Shown here in pieces: positions 1-5,705 of a stretch of DNA of 10,143 nucleotides. Position 1 is the first letter of the stretch. Each line of letters starts with the position of its first letter. Under the pieces are notes generated by a model, which saw only the letters and a list, made by a program, of their open reading frames with translations, made no database searches and was not told where the DNA came from. Both the position numbers and the translations under genes were made by a program. Source of the stretch: Deltaproteobacteria bacterium (GTDB taxonomy: Bacteria > Desulfobacterota > Desulfobacteria > Desulfobacterales > Desulfatibacillaceae); NCBI GenBank assembly GCA_019308705.1, contig JAFDHW010000055.1, positions 1 to 10,143 on the forward strand, read 5' to 3'.

Positions 1-43
1 TACTTTGGTACGCCGAGCCCCGATAACGCGGCCAGCGCGGAAA

Positions 44-57
44 TCGGGCGAGCCCGA
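44..57. repeat. Short palindrome TCGGGCGAGCCCGA in the left repeat copy
   Basis: TCGGGC (44-49) and GCCCGA (52-57) are perfect 6-bp arms around GA. The right copy has the same palindrome at 10103-10116. The half-site GCCCGA/TCGGGC also forms the inner edge of the internal arms at 62-78 and 168-184, so the same hexamer occurs four times within each repeat copy. Confidence 0.8.
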
Positions 58-61
58 AGGG

Positions 62-184
62 TGAACAATTTTGCCCGAATGGCAGAATTCCTCAAATAAT
101 CAGACTGTCTTTGGAGCAAGACCCGAAAAACAGCTCCAACGGATTGAAAATAAAGAAAAATTCGATCTCGGGCAAAATTGCTCA
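62..184. repeat. Internal inverted repeat inside the left repeat copy (MITE-like core)
   Basis: Arms 62-78 and 168-184 are 17 bp each and pair with a single mismatch (65/181). The perfect core CAATTTTGCCCGA lies at 66-78 and its complement TCGGGCAAAATTG at 168-180. The 89 bases between them are AT-rich. The right copy keeps the same arms at 9975-9991 and 10082-10098 with no change, while most divergence between copies falls between the arms. Conserved terminal arms around a drifting noncoding centre are what a nonautonomous mobile element or a structured intergenic RNA repeat would show. No transposase is present and I cannot see a target duplication. Confidence 0.75.
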
Positions 185-186
185 TG

Positions 187-192
187 AATAAT
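187..192 (+). promoter_or_regulatory. Possible -10 element supplied by the repeat to the thioredoxin-like gene
   Basis: AATAAT matches the sigma-70 -10 consensus at five of six positions and would start transcription near base 199, just ahead of the ATG at 213. No good -35 box sits 16-18 nt upstream (TTCGAT at 161-166 is 20 nt away). This is a weak call. Confidence 0.2.
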
Positions 193-212
193 CCGGGTGA
201 AAGGGGCCGTTT

Positions 213-443
213 ATGGAGATCAAGATCTTGGGACCGGGGTGTGCGAAATGCAAGAAGGCGGAGGAAGTGGTCAAGGCTGCGGTTGCGGAGAGCGGCTCGG
301 ACGCGGAGGTGGTGAAGGTGACGGACCTGATGGAGATCGCCAGCCACGGGCCGCTGGCCACGCCCGCGGTGATCGTGGACGGCGAGGTGAAGGCCACGGG
401 CAAGGTGCCCAAGAAGGAGGACGTGCTCTCCTGGCTCAAGTAG
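213..443 (+). CDS. Small CXXC thioredoxin-like protein (redox-active disulfide protein 2 type)
   Basis: A 76-residue cytosolic protein with a compact thioredoxin fold of the Thioredoxin_3 / MTH895-like kind. The redox pair is C10-A-K-C13 in the N-terminal segment (GPGCAKC), directly after the first beta strand. T50-P51 supplies the cis-proline expected opposite the active site, and a VDGE turn and a final helix complete the fold. The length agrees with the family's usual 75-80 residues. The ATG at 213 follows GAAAGGGG (199-206), a usable ribosome binding site. Family members are thiol-disulfide carriers whose partners are mostly unknown; some lie next to permease genes, but here the gene stands alone between the repeat and kdsA. 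Its substrate cannot be told from the sequence. Confidence 0.9.
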   Translation: MEIKILGPGCAKCKKAEEVVKAAVAESGSDAEVVKVTDLMEIASHGPLATPAVIVDGEVKATGKVPKKEDVLSWLK

Positions 444-473
444 GTCGCAGTCGCTTGTGGCAAGGCGCGCGTG

Positions 474-502
474 TTGACATGCCGGGCGGGGCGGGGTAGC
501 TT
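474..502 (+). promoter_or_regulatory. Sigma-70-type promoter for the kdsA operon
   Basis: A perfect -35 box TTGACA (474-479) is followed by a 17-nt, very GC-rich spacer and TAGCTT (497-502) as the -10 box, with T, A and the final T conserved. Transcription would begin near 509-510, before the hairpin at 519-534. It is the most convincing promoter upstream of kdsA. Confidence 0.65.
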
Positions 503-509
503 TTCAGGC

Positions 510-572
510 ATGGCTTCACGCCGCCAAGGCGGCGTTTTTCCTTGTGCATTCCCTGGAGACAACCGGTGCTGA
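510..572 (+). CDS. Possible 20-codon leader ORF overlapping the kdsA start
   Basis: An ATG at 510, close to the predicted transcription start, opens a 20-codon frame that runs through the hairpin (519-534) and stops at TGA 570-572, seven nucleotides into kdsA. The peptide would begin MASRRQGG and end DNRC. There is no clear ribosome binding site; if transcription starts at A510 it would be leaderless. Its position over an attenuator-like hairpin is suggestive, but a short ORF like this can arise by chance. Confidence 0.2.
   Translation: MASRRQGGVFPCAFPGDNRC
519..539 (+). terminator. Hairpin plus T5 in the kdsA leader (terminator or attenuator)
   Basis: CGCCGC (519-524) pairs with GCGGCG (529-534) across a CAAG loop and is followed directly by five T (535-539). 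It could end transcription from the thioredoxin-like gene, but it also lies about 10 nt downstream of the predicted kdsA start point, so transcripts from that promoter must pass it too. That position fits an attenuator as well as a plain terminator. Confidence 0.6.
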
Positions 573-1411
573 CCATAGGCAACCTGCGGCTTGCGTTTCC
601 CCGCAAAAACCTTTTTTTCATCTGCGGCCCGTGCGTGCTGGAGGACAAGGCCCTGGCCCTGGACATAGCCGCCCGGATCAAGGAGGCGGCGGCGTCCTTG
701 GGCGCGGACGTGGTGTTCAAGGCCTCCTTTGACAAGGCCAACCGCACCAGCGCCAAGAGCTTCCGCGGCCCGGGCATGGACAAGGGGCTGTCCATCCTGG
801 CCGAGGTCAAGGAGGCCACGGGGCTTTCCGTGACCTCGGACATCCACCTGCCGGAACAGGCCGGGCCCGCGGCCGAGGTCCTGGACATGATCCAGATCCC
901 CGCGTTCTTGTGCCGGCAGACCGATCTTCTGGTGGCCGCGGGAGAGACGGGGCTTGCCGTGAACGTGAAAAAGGGCCAGTTCATGGCTCCCTGGGACATG
1001 GTCCACGCCGCGGAAAAGATCGCCTCCACGGGCAACCGCCAGATATTGTTCACCGAGCGGGGCAGCTTTTTCGGGTACAACAACCTGGTGGTGGACATGC
1101 GGTCCATCGCCATTTTGCGGGACCTGGGCCATCCGGTGGTGTTCGACGCCACTCATTCGGTGCAGCTTCCCGGCGGCGGGTCCGGGTGCTCGTCCGGGGA
1201 CCGGGAAATGGCGCCAGTGCTGGCCCGGGCCGCGGTGGCCGCGGGGTGCGACGGCGTGTTCTTCGAAGTGCACCCCCAGCCGGACCGGGCCGAGTGCGAC
1301 GGTCCCAACTCCCTGGTGCTGGCGGACCTCCCCGGGGTGCTGGAAAACCTCGCCGCCGTGCGGGCCGCCGTGGCCGGGCAGTTGAAGGTCCCGGCCACAA
1401 GGTTCAACTAG
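566..1411 (+). CDS. kdsA: 3-deoxy-8-phosphooctulonate (KDO-8-P) synthase
   Basis: KdsA condenses phosphoenolpyruvate with arabinose 5-phosphate to give KDO 8-phosphate in the cytoplasm, a committed step towards lipopolysaccharide inner core. Family blocks are all present: GPCVLE (21-26), KASFDKANRTS (52-62), SFRGPGM (65-71), then TDIHLPEQ, VNVKKGQF, the THS block, the EVHP block and CDGPNSL. C23, H197, E234 and D245 stand exactly 12 residues after the metal ligands C11, H185, E222 and D233 of the Aquifex enzyme, so this looks like the metal-dependent class. The start is GTG 566, preceded by GGAG (555-558) with 7-nt spacing; an upstream in-frame TTG (542) lacks a site. The resulting 281 residues match the family. 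It heads a tight operon with kdsC and lptC-A-B. Confidence 0.97.
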   Translation: MLTIGNLRLAFPRKNLFFICGPCVLEDKALALDIAARIKEAAASLGADVVFKASFDKANRTSAKSFRGPGMDKGLSILAEVKEATGLSVTSDIHLPEQAGPAAEVLDMIQIPAFLCRQTDLLVAAGETGLAVNVKKGQFMAPWDMVHAAEKIASTGNRQILFTERGSFFGYNNLVVDMRSIAILRDLGHPVVFDATHSVQLPGGGSGCSSGDREMAPVLARAAVAAGCDGVFFEVHPQPDRAECDGPNSLVLADLPGVLENLAAVRAAVAGQLKVPATRFN

Positions 1412-1420
1412 GACCCCGCC

Positions 1421-1969
1421 GTGAATCGTCCATCCCCCCCTTTCGTGGACCAGGCAATGGAAACCATGGCCCGGGTGCGCGCCCTTCTCCTGGACGTGGA
1501 CGGCGTGCTCACCACGGGCGAGATCACCTACGACGCCGAGGGCCGGGAGATCAAATCCTTCTACGTGCGCGACGGCCTGGGCATCCGCCTGCTGCACCTG
1601 GCAAAAATCCCCGTGGGCGTGATCACGGGCAGGGCCAGCGCGGCGCTTCGCCACCGGCTCGACAACCTGAACATCATCCACCTGGCCGAGGGGGTGTGGA
1701 ACAAGGCCGAGGCCGTGGAGCGCATGTGCGGGGACATGGGTGTGGAACCGGGGCAGGCGGCGTTCGTGGCGGATGATCTTCTGGACGTGGGAGGTCTTGA
1801 GACCTGCGGGGTTCCCCTGGCCGTGGCCGACGCCCACCCGGAGGTCATCGCCCGGGCCGCGGCCATAACCCGTTCGCCCGGCGGCAGGGGCGCGGTGCGG
1901 GAAATCTGCGAGGCCCTGTTGAAGTCTCAGGGCCTTTGGGAGCAGGTGGTTGGCAAGCTGGGCGCCTAA
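1421..1969 (+). CDS. kdsC: 3-deoxy-8-phosphooctulonate (KDO-8-P) phosphatase
   Basis: A 182-residue HAD-superfamily phosphatase that hydrolyses KDO 8-phosphate to KDO, the step after KdsA. HAD motif I is DVDGVLT (25-31), with D25 as nucleophile and D27 as acid/base. Motif II is the ITGR threonine T69, K95 is the motif III lysine, and ADDLLD (117-122) is motif IV for magnesium. There is no large cap domain, as expected for the C0-type tetrameric KdsC. The GTG start lies 9 nt after the kdsA stop, with TAGGA (1409-1413) as a binding site that includes that stop. In-frame ATG codons at residues 13 and 16 are alternative starts, since the HAD domain begins only at about residue 19. The gene's 3' end overlaps lptC by 20 nt. 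Confidence 0.95.
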   Translation: MNRPSPPFVDQAMETMARVRALLLDVDGVLTTGEITYDAEGREIKSFYVRDGLGIRLLHLAKIPVGVITGRASAALRHRLDNLNIIHLAEGVWNKAEAVERMCGDMGVEPGQAAFVADDLLDVGGLETCGVPLAVADAHPEVIARAAAITRSPGGRGAVREICEALLKSQGLWEQVVGKLGA

Positions 1970-2528
1970 AGCCGCGTTTTTCTTTTTGGCTGCCGTGGCC
2001 CTGGCGGCCGCGTCGGCCCTTCTTTTCGGGCTGGTCCGCCACGGCGGGGACGCCGACCCCTTGCCCGCTCCCGACTTCCTGCCCCCGGGCCGGGATTTGA
2101 GCCTGACGGACATCCGCCAGACCGCGGTCAAGGACGGCAAGGTCCAGTGGACGCTCTCCGCGGACAAGGCGTGGCTGGCCGAGGCCAAAAACCGGGCCCG
2201 GCTACAGGCGGTCAAGGGCGTGCTCTACCCCGGCTCCGGGGAGGGCAAACCCCTGGACCTTTCCGCCGGGGCGGCGGTCATCAACACCAAAACCAACGAC
2301 GTGAGCCTGCGGGGCGGGGTGAAGCTTTTGTATGGGTCCTATGTCCTGGAAACAGAAAGCGCCACTTACAAGGACCGGCAAAAGCGCGTCCGGGGCGACC
2401 AGCGGTTTCTGCTTTCCGGCGGCGGGCTTGTGGTGGCCGGGGACGCGTTTGTGTACGACCTGGACGCCGGCCGCGTGGTAGTGACCGGCAACGTGGAGGC
2501 CGCGATCGATGACGTGCAGACGCCATAA
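1950..2528 (+). CDS. lptC: LPS export ABC transporter periplasmic protein LptC
   Basis: LptC is the membrane-anchored periplasmic link that passes lipopolysaccharide from the LptBFG transporter to LptA. The 192-residue product has a single N-terminal membrane segment (about residues 8-30, rich in A, F, L and V). A beta-rich domain follows with short repeated strands such as a DLSAGAAVINTKTNDVSLRG block, consistent with the LptC/OstA beta-jellyroll. Sequence conservation in this family is low, so the call rests on topology, size and place between kdsC and lptA. The start is TTG 1950, chosen because GGGAG (1938-1942) is spaced 7 nt before it and no ATG or GTG lies in frame nearby. It overlaps kdsC by 20 nt and lptA by 20 nt, which implies translational coupling. 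Confidence 0.86.
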   Translation: MASWAPKAAFFFLAAVALAAASALLFGLVRHGGDADPLPAPDFLPPGRDLSLTDIRQTAVKDGKVQWTLSADKAWLAEAKNRARLQAVKGVLYPGSGEGKPLDLSAGAAVINTKTNDVSLRGGVKLLYGSYVLETESATYKDRQKRVRGDQRFLLSGGGLVVAGDAFVYDLDAGRVVVTGNVEAAIDDVQTP

Positions 2529-3048
2529 CCGGGCGTTTCTTGTCCCTGCCGTTGTTCTGTTCCTTGCCGCGGCGGCCGCCGCCCAGCAGATGGAAGCCCC
2601 GGTTCTGTTCGATTCCCGGAAGGGGCCGGTGAACATCACCTCCCAGCGGTTGGTCGTGGACAACCAGGAAAACTGGGCCGAGTTCTCCGGTCAGGTGCGC
2701 GCGGTGCAGGCGGACACGGAGGTCACCTGCGAAACCCTGCGCATCTGGTACAAGTCCGGCGGCGGCGGGGAGCACGGCCAGGAGGCCCGCTCCATCGACA
2801 GGGTCGTGGCCAAGGGAAAAGTGCGCATCGCATCGCCCCGGGTCACGGCCACGGCCCGGAAGGCCGTGTACCAGGCGGAAAGCGGGAGCCTGCTCCTTTC
2901 CGGACACCCGGTGCTGCAATCCGGCGAAAACCGGGTGTCCGGCTCCAAGATCACCCTCACCGGCGAGGGCAGGGTGGTGGTGGAAAGCGCGAAAGACGCG
3001 CCGGTCAAGGCCCGGTTCTTCCCCGAATCCGCCGAACAGGCCCCCTAG
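2509..3048 (+). CDS. lptA: LPS transport periplasmic protein LptA
   Basis: LptA oligomerises into the periplasmic bridge that carries lipopolysaccharide from LptC to the outer-membrane LptD/E complex. The 179-residue precursor has a classical signal peptide: an arginine-rich start, a hydrophobic core at about residues 10-24, and an alanine run with likely cleavage after A25 before QQ. The mature part has the OstA-like pattern: PVNITSQRLVVDNQENWAEFSG, then repeating beta strands ending in ITLTGEGRVVVES. The ATG at 2509 is served by GGAGG (2495-2499), which lies inside lptC, and the gene overlaps lptC by 20 nt. lptB follows 11 nt after the stop. LptF/LptG permeases and LptD/E are not in the window. 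Confidence 0.89.
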   Translation: MTCRRHNRAFLVPAVVLFLAAAAAAQQMEAPVLFDSRKGPVNITSQRLVVDNQENWAEFSGQVRAVQADTEVTCETLRIWYKSGGGGEHGQEARSIDRVVAKGKVRIASPRVTATARKAVYQAESGSLLLSGHPVLQSGENRVSGSKITLTGEGRVVVESAKDAPVKARFFPESAEQAP

Positions 3049-3059
3049 CAGGAAACGCC

Positions 3060-3782
3060 ATGTCCACGTTGAACCTCCATGAACTGGAAAAGACTTACGG
3101 GAAGAAGAAGGTGGTGAACCAGGTTTCCCTGTCCGTGGAAAGCGGCCGGGTGGTGGGGCTTCTGGGCCCCAACGGCGCGGGCAAGACCACCACCTTTTAC
3201 ATGGCCGTGGGCATGATCCGCCCGGACGGCGGCAGGGTGCTTTTAGACGGCGAGGACATCACCGCCGCGCCCATGCACGTGCGCGCCAGAAAGGGCCTGG
3301 GCTACCTTCCCCAGGAAAGCTCCGTGTTCCGCAAGCTCACCGCCCGGGACAACGTGCTGGCCATCCTGGAGCTTTCCGGCCTTTCCCGCGCCGAGCGCAG
3401 GCGGCGGGCCGACAACCTATTGGAGGAGCTTGGCATCCTTAAGCTGGCGGACCAGGCGGCGGTGTCCCTTTCCGGCGGGGAGCGCCGGCGGCTGGAGATC
3501 GCCCGGGCCCTGGCCTCGGGCCCCAAGTTCATGCTGCTGGACGAGCCCTTTGCGGGCATCGACCCCCTGGCCGTGGTGGAGATCCAGAACATCATCCGCC
3601 AGCTTGCGGGCCGGGACATCGGGGTGCTCATCTCCGACCACAACGTCCGGGAGACCCTGGGCGTGTGCGACCACGCCTTCATCATGAACGAGGGCCGTGT
3701 CATCGAATCCGGAAACCCGGACCACATCTCCCAGAGCCCGGTGGCCCGGCGATTCTACCTGGGCGAGGACTTCCGCTTCTAG
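3060..3782 (+). CDS. lptB: LPS export ABC transporter ATP-binding protein LptB
   Basis: LptB is the cytoplasmic ATPase that powers extraction of lipopolysaccharide by the LptFG permease. All ABC motifs are intact in 240 residues: Walker A GPNGAGKTT (36-44), Q-loop Q85, the signature LSGGERRR (137-144), Walker B FMLLDE (157-162) with D-loop AGID, and switch histidine H194 (ISDHNV). The sequences GYLPQESSVFRKL and LLDEPFAGIDP are characteristic of LptB rather than of amino-acid transporter ATPases, and the position after lptA settles the role. The ATG is preceded by AGGAAA (3050-3055). It is the last gene of the kdsA-lptB block; no convincing terminator is visible behind it, so some read-through into rpoN is possible. 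Confidence 0.97.
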   Translation: MSTLNLHELEKTYGKKKVVNQVSLSVESGRVVGLLGPNGAGKTTTFYMAVGMIRPDGGRVLLDGEDITAAPMHVRARKGLGYLPQESSVFRKLTARDNVLAILELSGLSRAERRRRADNLLEELGILKLADQAAVSLSGGERRRLEIARALASGPKFMLLDEPFAGIDPLAVVEIQNIIRQLAGRDIGVLISDHNVRETLGVCDHAFIMNEGRVIESGNPDHISQSPVARRFYLGEDFRF

Positions 3783-3896
3783 CGCCCGTGCGGTCTTCGG
3801 CCCCGGATAACACCGCCCGGGTCCCTCCCCCCTTTCCCCCGTTCTTCTCGGTTTCCGCCGATAAGTTTTTCCTCTTTTTTGGCCCCGTTCTTGCTG

Positions 3897-3919
3897 TCCG
3901 CCCCCTTGCATTTGGCGGA
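3897..3919 (+). other. Hairpin in the lptB-rpoN intergenic region
   Basis: TCCGCC (3897-3902) pairs with GGCGGA (3914-3919) around an 11-nt loop. No T tract follows, so it is not an intrinsic terminator. The 267-nt spacer (3783-4049) otherwise holds pyrimidine-rich tracts at about 3826-3880 and the rpoN promoter; I see no gene in it. Confidence 0.3.
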
Positions 3920-4014
3920 TAGAACCATAGATCGGCACCTGGAGGCCTGCGGGCGATGTTTGCGTTTCCGGGGCCGGACGCGTGCTTGCGGTTTTCTTCC
4001 CCTGGACAAGGGTG

Positions 4015-4020
4015 TATAAT
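4015..4020 (+). promoter_or_regulatory. -10 box of a promoter for rpoN
   Basis: A perfect TATAAT lies 29 nt before the rpoN ATG, so transcription would start near 4027 and leave a leader of about 23 nt. No good -35 hexamer is found 16-18 nt upstream (the region is T-rich, around TTTTCT 3992-3997), so the promoter may need an activator or rely mostly on its -10. Confidence 0.55.
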
Positions 4021-4049
4021 AAAATTTCGAGAAACAGGAACGGGACGCC

Positions 4050-5513
4050 ATGGGTCTGGAGCTTCGCCAGCAGCTTCGTTTAAGCCAGCAGCTCATCATG
4101 ACGCCCCAGTTGCAGATGGCCATCAAGCTGTTGCAACTGAGCCACCTTGAGTTGCTGGACGTCATCCGCCAGGAGATGGAGGAAAACGCCGCCCTGGAGG
4201 AAGGGGAGGAGTTCGCCGGCCCCAAGGCGGACCTGGAGCCCGGCGACGGCGAGGCGGAAGCGCCCATGGGGGCCGAGACCCCGGCCGAGCAGGAGGTGTC
4301 CGTTTCCGAGGACAGCTTGGAGAACGTGGACTGGGAGAACTTCGTGGGCGAGTACAACACGGAGTACAACTCCCCGGGGCAGATTCGTGCGGAGACCGAG
4401 GAGCAGGACGCCCCCCGGTACGAAGCCTTCATGGCCCGCAAGGAGACCTTGACCGACCACCTGTTGTGGCAGGCCATGCTCCACTTTTCCGACGAAACGG
4501 ACAAGAAGATCGCCCACGCCGTTATCTGCAACCTGGACGCCGACGGGTACCTGAAGGCCACCACCGGGGAGGTCGCCCATCTGCTTTCCGTGGAGGCGGA
4601 GCAGGTGGAGGCCGTGCTGGGCGAACTCCAGCAGTTCGACCCGCCCGGCGTGTGCGCCCGGAACATCTCCGAGTGCCTCCTCATCCAGGCCCGCCAGCTG
4701 GGCGCGGACACTCCCCTGGTGAAGAACATCATCACCAGGTGGATGAACCACCTGCAGAACAGGAACTACAAGGCCATCGCCCAGGCCGCCAAGGCGCCCC
4801 AGGGCCAGGTCCGGAAGGCCGTGGCCGCCATTTTGTCCTTGGAGCCCAAGCCCGGCCGCGTGTTCTCCGAGGAAGAACCCCGGTACATCACTCCGGACAT
4901 CTACGTGTACAAGGTGGGTGACGAGTACGAGATCGTGCTGAACGACGACGGGATGCCCAAGCTGCACGTCTCGCGCTTCTACCAGGAGGCGCTCTCCAAG
5001 GACGGAGAATTGAGCGACGAGGCCAAGGCCTACGTGAAGGGAAAGCTTCGGTCCGCGGCCTGGCTCATCCGCAGCATCCACCAGCGCCAGCGCACCATCT
5101 ACAAGGTGATGGAGAGCATCCTGAAGTTTCAGAGGCCCTTTTTCGACAAGGGCATCGCCCACTTAAAGCCCATGGTGTTGAGGGAGGTGGCCGAGGACAT
5201 CGGCATGCACGAGGCCACCATCAGCCGGGTCACCACCAACAAGTACGTGCACACCCCGCACGGCATTTTCGAGCTCAAGTTCTTTTTCAACAGTTCCATC
5301 AAGCGGGTGCACGGCGAGGCCATCGCCAGCGCCAGCGTGAAGGAAAAGATCAGCCGGATCGTGAAAAACGAGGACCCGTCCCGGCCTTACAGCGATGAGA
5401 AGATCATGGAACTTTTGGCGGCGGAAAATATCCGGATCGCCAGGAGGACGGTGGCCAAGTATCGGGAAGCCCTCGGGATACTGCCATCCGGAAAGCGGAA
5501 ACAACTTGCCTGA
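4050..5513 (+). CDS. rpoN: RNA polymerase sigma-54 factor
   Basis: Sigma-54 directs RNA polymerase to -24/-12 promoters that need AAA+ enhancer-binding proteins; its regulons include nitrogen metabolism, motility and envelope functions. The 487-residue protein has the glutamine- and leucine-rich activator-interaction region I (about 1-45, QQLRLSQQLIMTPQLQMAIKLLQLS), an acidic region II (about 46-110), the core-binding domain, a helix-turn-helix around residues 378-400 (TISRVTTNKYVHTP) and the RpoN box ARRTVAKYRE (464-473), which reads the -24 element. Length is normal. The ATG follows AGGAA (4036-4040). The partners hpf, ptsN and rapZ downstream are the standard rpoN neighbours; the enhancer-binding activators are elsewhere. 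Confidence 0.98.
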   Translation: MGLELRQQLRLSQQLIMTPQLQMAIKLLQLSHLELLDVIRQEMEENAALEEGEEFAGPKADLEPGDGEAEAPMGAETPAEQEVSVSEDSLENVDWENFVGEYNTEYNSPGQIRAETEEQDAPRYEAFMARKETLTDHLLWQAMLHFSDETDKKIAHAVICNLDADGYLKATTGEVAHLLSVEAEQVEAVLGELQQFDPPGVCARNISECLLIQARQLGADTPLVKNIITRWMNHLQNRNYKAIAQAAKAPQGQVRKAVAAILSLEPKPGRVFSEEEPRYITPDIYVYKVGDEYEIVLNDDGMPKLHVSRFYQEALSKDGELSDEAKAYVKGKLRSAAWLIRSIHQRQRTIYKVMESILKFQRPFFDKGIAHLKPMVLREVAEDIGMHEATISRVTTNKYVHTPHGIFELKFFFNSSIKRVHGEAIASASVKEKISRIVKNEDPSRPYSDEKIMELLAAENIRIARRTVAKYREALGILPSGKRKQLA

Positions 5514-5516
5514 AAA

Positions 5517-5532
5517 CCTGGTTTCAGCCAGG
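5517..5532 (+). other. Small hairpin behind rpoN
   Basis: CCTGG (5517-5521) pairs with CCAGG (5528-5532) around TTTCAG, starting 3 nt after the rpoN stop. No T run follows directly; the first T-rich tracts lie at about 5593-5598 and 5614-5620. It may be a transcript-end stabiliser or nothing. Confidence 0.25.
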
Positions 5533-5625
5533 ACTGTGCACCACACCAGCGCCATGGCCCATGCGTCCGGGCGCAGCCGTTCCTCTTTATTGCCTTTTTT
5601 CCAAGAAGACAGGTTTTTTTCCCCA

Positions 5626-5675
5626 CCCCGCCGCGGGCGGGGACGCGCGTTGGGCCGCGCGGTCTTGGGCGGCCC
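5626..5675 (+). promoter_or_regulatory. Cluster of strong, partly exclusive GC hairpins in the hpf leader
   Basis: Three perfect stems crowd into 50 nt. CCCCGCC (5626-5632) pairs with GGCGGGG (5636-5642). CGCGCG (5644-5649) pairs with CGCGCG (5656-5661). GGGCCGC (5652-5658) pairs with GCGGCCC (5669-5675). The second and third share bases and cannot form together. The last is followed by GTCCTTCTTTTCC, a broken T-rich tract, and then by the hpf ribosome binding site AGGGAGG (5695-5701). It could be a terminator behind rpoN or a regulatory leader of hpf. Confidence 0.45.
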
Positions 5676-5705
5676 GTCCTTCTTTTCCTAATACAGGGAG
5701 GCGTC

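Larger units (their letters stand above)
17..198 (+). repeat. Left copy of a long inverted repeat bracketing the gene block
   Basis: This noncoding block is repeated in reverse complement at 9961-10143. Aligned by eye, 17-93 is identical to 10067-10143 (77 bp) and 158-198 is identical to 9961-10001 (41 bp). The middle carries seven substitutions and one extra A in an A-run, giving about 96% identity overall. The copy is AT-richer than the genes, has stops in all useful frames, and ends only 14 nt before the ATG of the thioredoxin-like gene. It contains a short palindrome (44-57) and an internal inverted repeat (62-78/168-184). Because the right copy is cut by the window edge, the true length may be greater; the left copy stops matching nothing, since base 17 pairs with the last base of the window. 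I infer a dispersed, possibly mobile repeat family. Confidence 0.95.

Noticed and set aside
1950..1968. Sigma-54-like GG-N10-GC at the lptC start (TTGGCA ... GGCGC)
   Set aside because: The -12 half lacks the TTGC pattern, and it lies inside kdsC/lptC coding sequence in a coupled operon.
182..2215. Very long minus-strand open frame (677 codons) opposite kdsA, kdsC and lptC
   Set aside because: It lies antisense to well-recognised genes in GC-rich DNA, begins in the repeat, has a low-complexity G/P/R/H-rich product with no family resemblance, and is a codon-bias shadow.
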